The position numbers were made by a program, and so were the translations under genes. The notes under the pieces were generated by a model that had not been told where the DNA came from, did not search any database, and worked only from the letters and a program-made list of their open reading frames with translations. 64,000 nucleotides of DNA, taken from assembly GCF_000317285.1 (NCBI RefSeq), contig NZ_AJLN01000050.1:62001-126000 (forward strand). Reading direction: 5' to 3'. Source of the stretch: Chlorogloeopsis fritschii PCC 6912. Its GTDB lineage: Bacteria; Cyanobacteriota; Cyanobacteriia; Cyanobacteriales; Nostocaceae. Shown in pieces: positions 63,921 through 64,000 of the stretch (its first letter is position 1; each line of letters opens with the position of its first letter).

Positions 63921-64000
63921 TTGGGAATAGAACTACGTAGTTTCGTATTTCTCGACAGCTTGCAACCTCAACACGCAGCATATATAGGAACAGTAGCTCA
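63921..64000 (+). CDS. ccmP: carboxysome shell protein CcmP, N-terminal fragment at window edge
   Basis: The frame starting at a TTG codon reads [20 protein letters not shown] and then Y-I-G-T-V-A, and runs off the window without a stop. This is the start of the tandem-BMC shell protein CcmP (alr0318-type), which forms gated trimers in the beta-carboxysome shell. A GGAG lies about 9 bases before the TTG, and no ATG or GTG fits as well. The gene is divergent from the TRAP binding protein. Only about 26 codons are present, so identification rests on this stretch. Confidence 0.8.
   Translation, partial: MGIELRSFVFLDSLQPQHAAYIGTVA

Overview
The window looks like chromosomal DNA of a filamentous, probably heterocyst-forming cyanobacterium (Nostocales type). 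The reasons are frequent HIP1 octamers (GCGATCGC), short heptamer repeats and many dispersed palindromes between genes, large Ser/Thr kinase-ATPase fusions, an NDH-1 subunit of the NdhD1 type, a Tll0287-like heme protein, and the first codons of a carboxysome shell gene (ccmP) at the right edge. The genus cannot be fixed from the window.

Layout. 1-6.2 kb: a membrane alpha/beta hydrolase, a Tat-exported flavin amine oxidase, an HTH plus AAA-like ATPase and a lysozyme-like protein. 6.8-15.3 kb: a long carotenoid oxygenase and a 2058-residue kinase/ATPase/GAF/PAS/AAA-like fusion whose kinase domain lacks the DFG aspartate. 15.3-24.7 kb: DUF1622 protein, a hybrid sensor kinase, a 63-bp tandem repeat, a GH1 beta-glucosidase, an RppA/RppB-like two-component pair and small unknown proteins. 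25-29.3 kb: an ion-homeostasis group (K+ channel, TrkA-type RCK protein, DUF3124 lipoprotein, CPA1 Na+/H+ antiporter). 29.7-40.8 kb: two MFS-type transporters, a phosphoribosyltransferase, a polysaccharide export protein, an AEC carrier, a VanY-type carboxypeptidase, an SDR, an NTF2-like protein and MurG. 41-43.6 kb: a REP-associated transposase (RAYT) between two copies of its probable REP palindrome, then an MrpD/NdhD-like membrane subunit. 43.8-54.7 kb: typA, a dead kinase gene, a VapBC-like toxin-antitoxin pair, an orphan HigA-like antidote, an HD protein, prs, a Ser/Thr kinase, bioD and an M20 amidohydrolase. 55-64 kb: TRAP transporter permeases, a divergent isonitrile hydratase-like/LuxR pair with a decayed gene fragment, a c-type heme protein, ndhD, a MerC-like protein, a two-spacer CRISPR remnant without cas genes, the TRAP binding protein and the start of ccmP.

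The genes are mostly ordinary housekeeping, transport and signalling genes in short units. The distinctive content lies between them: a 112-bp MITE in two nearly identical copies with 8-bp target duplications, a RAYT/REP module that supplies the C-terminus of a neighbouring gene, one dispersed repeat with another inserted into its ends, a 63-bp tandem repeat open on both strands, a CRISPR relic, and two decayed genes (a kinase with one nonsense codon and an isonitrile hydratase fragment). I saw no tRNA, rRNA, prophage or complete insertion sequence. No search was run, so family names rest on recognised motifs.
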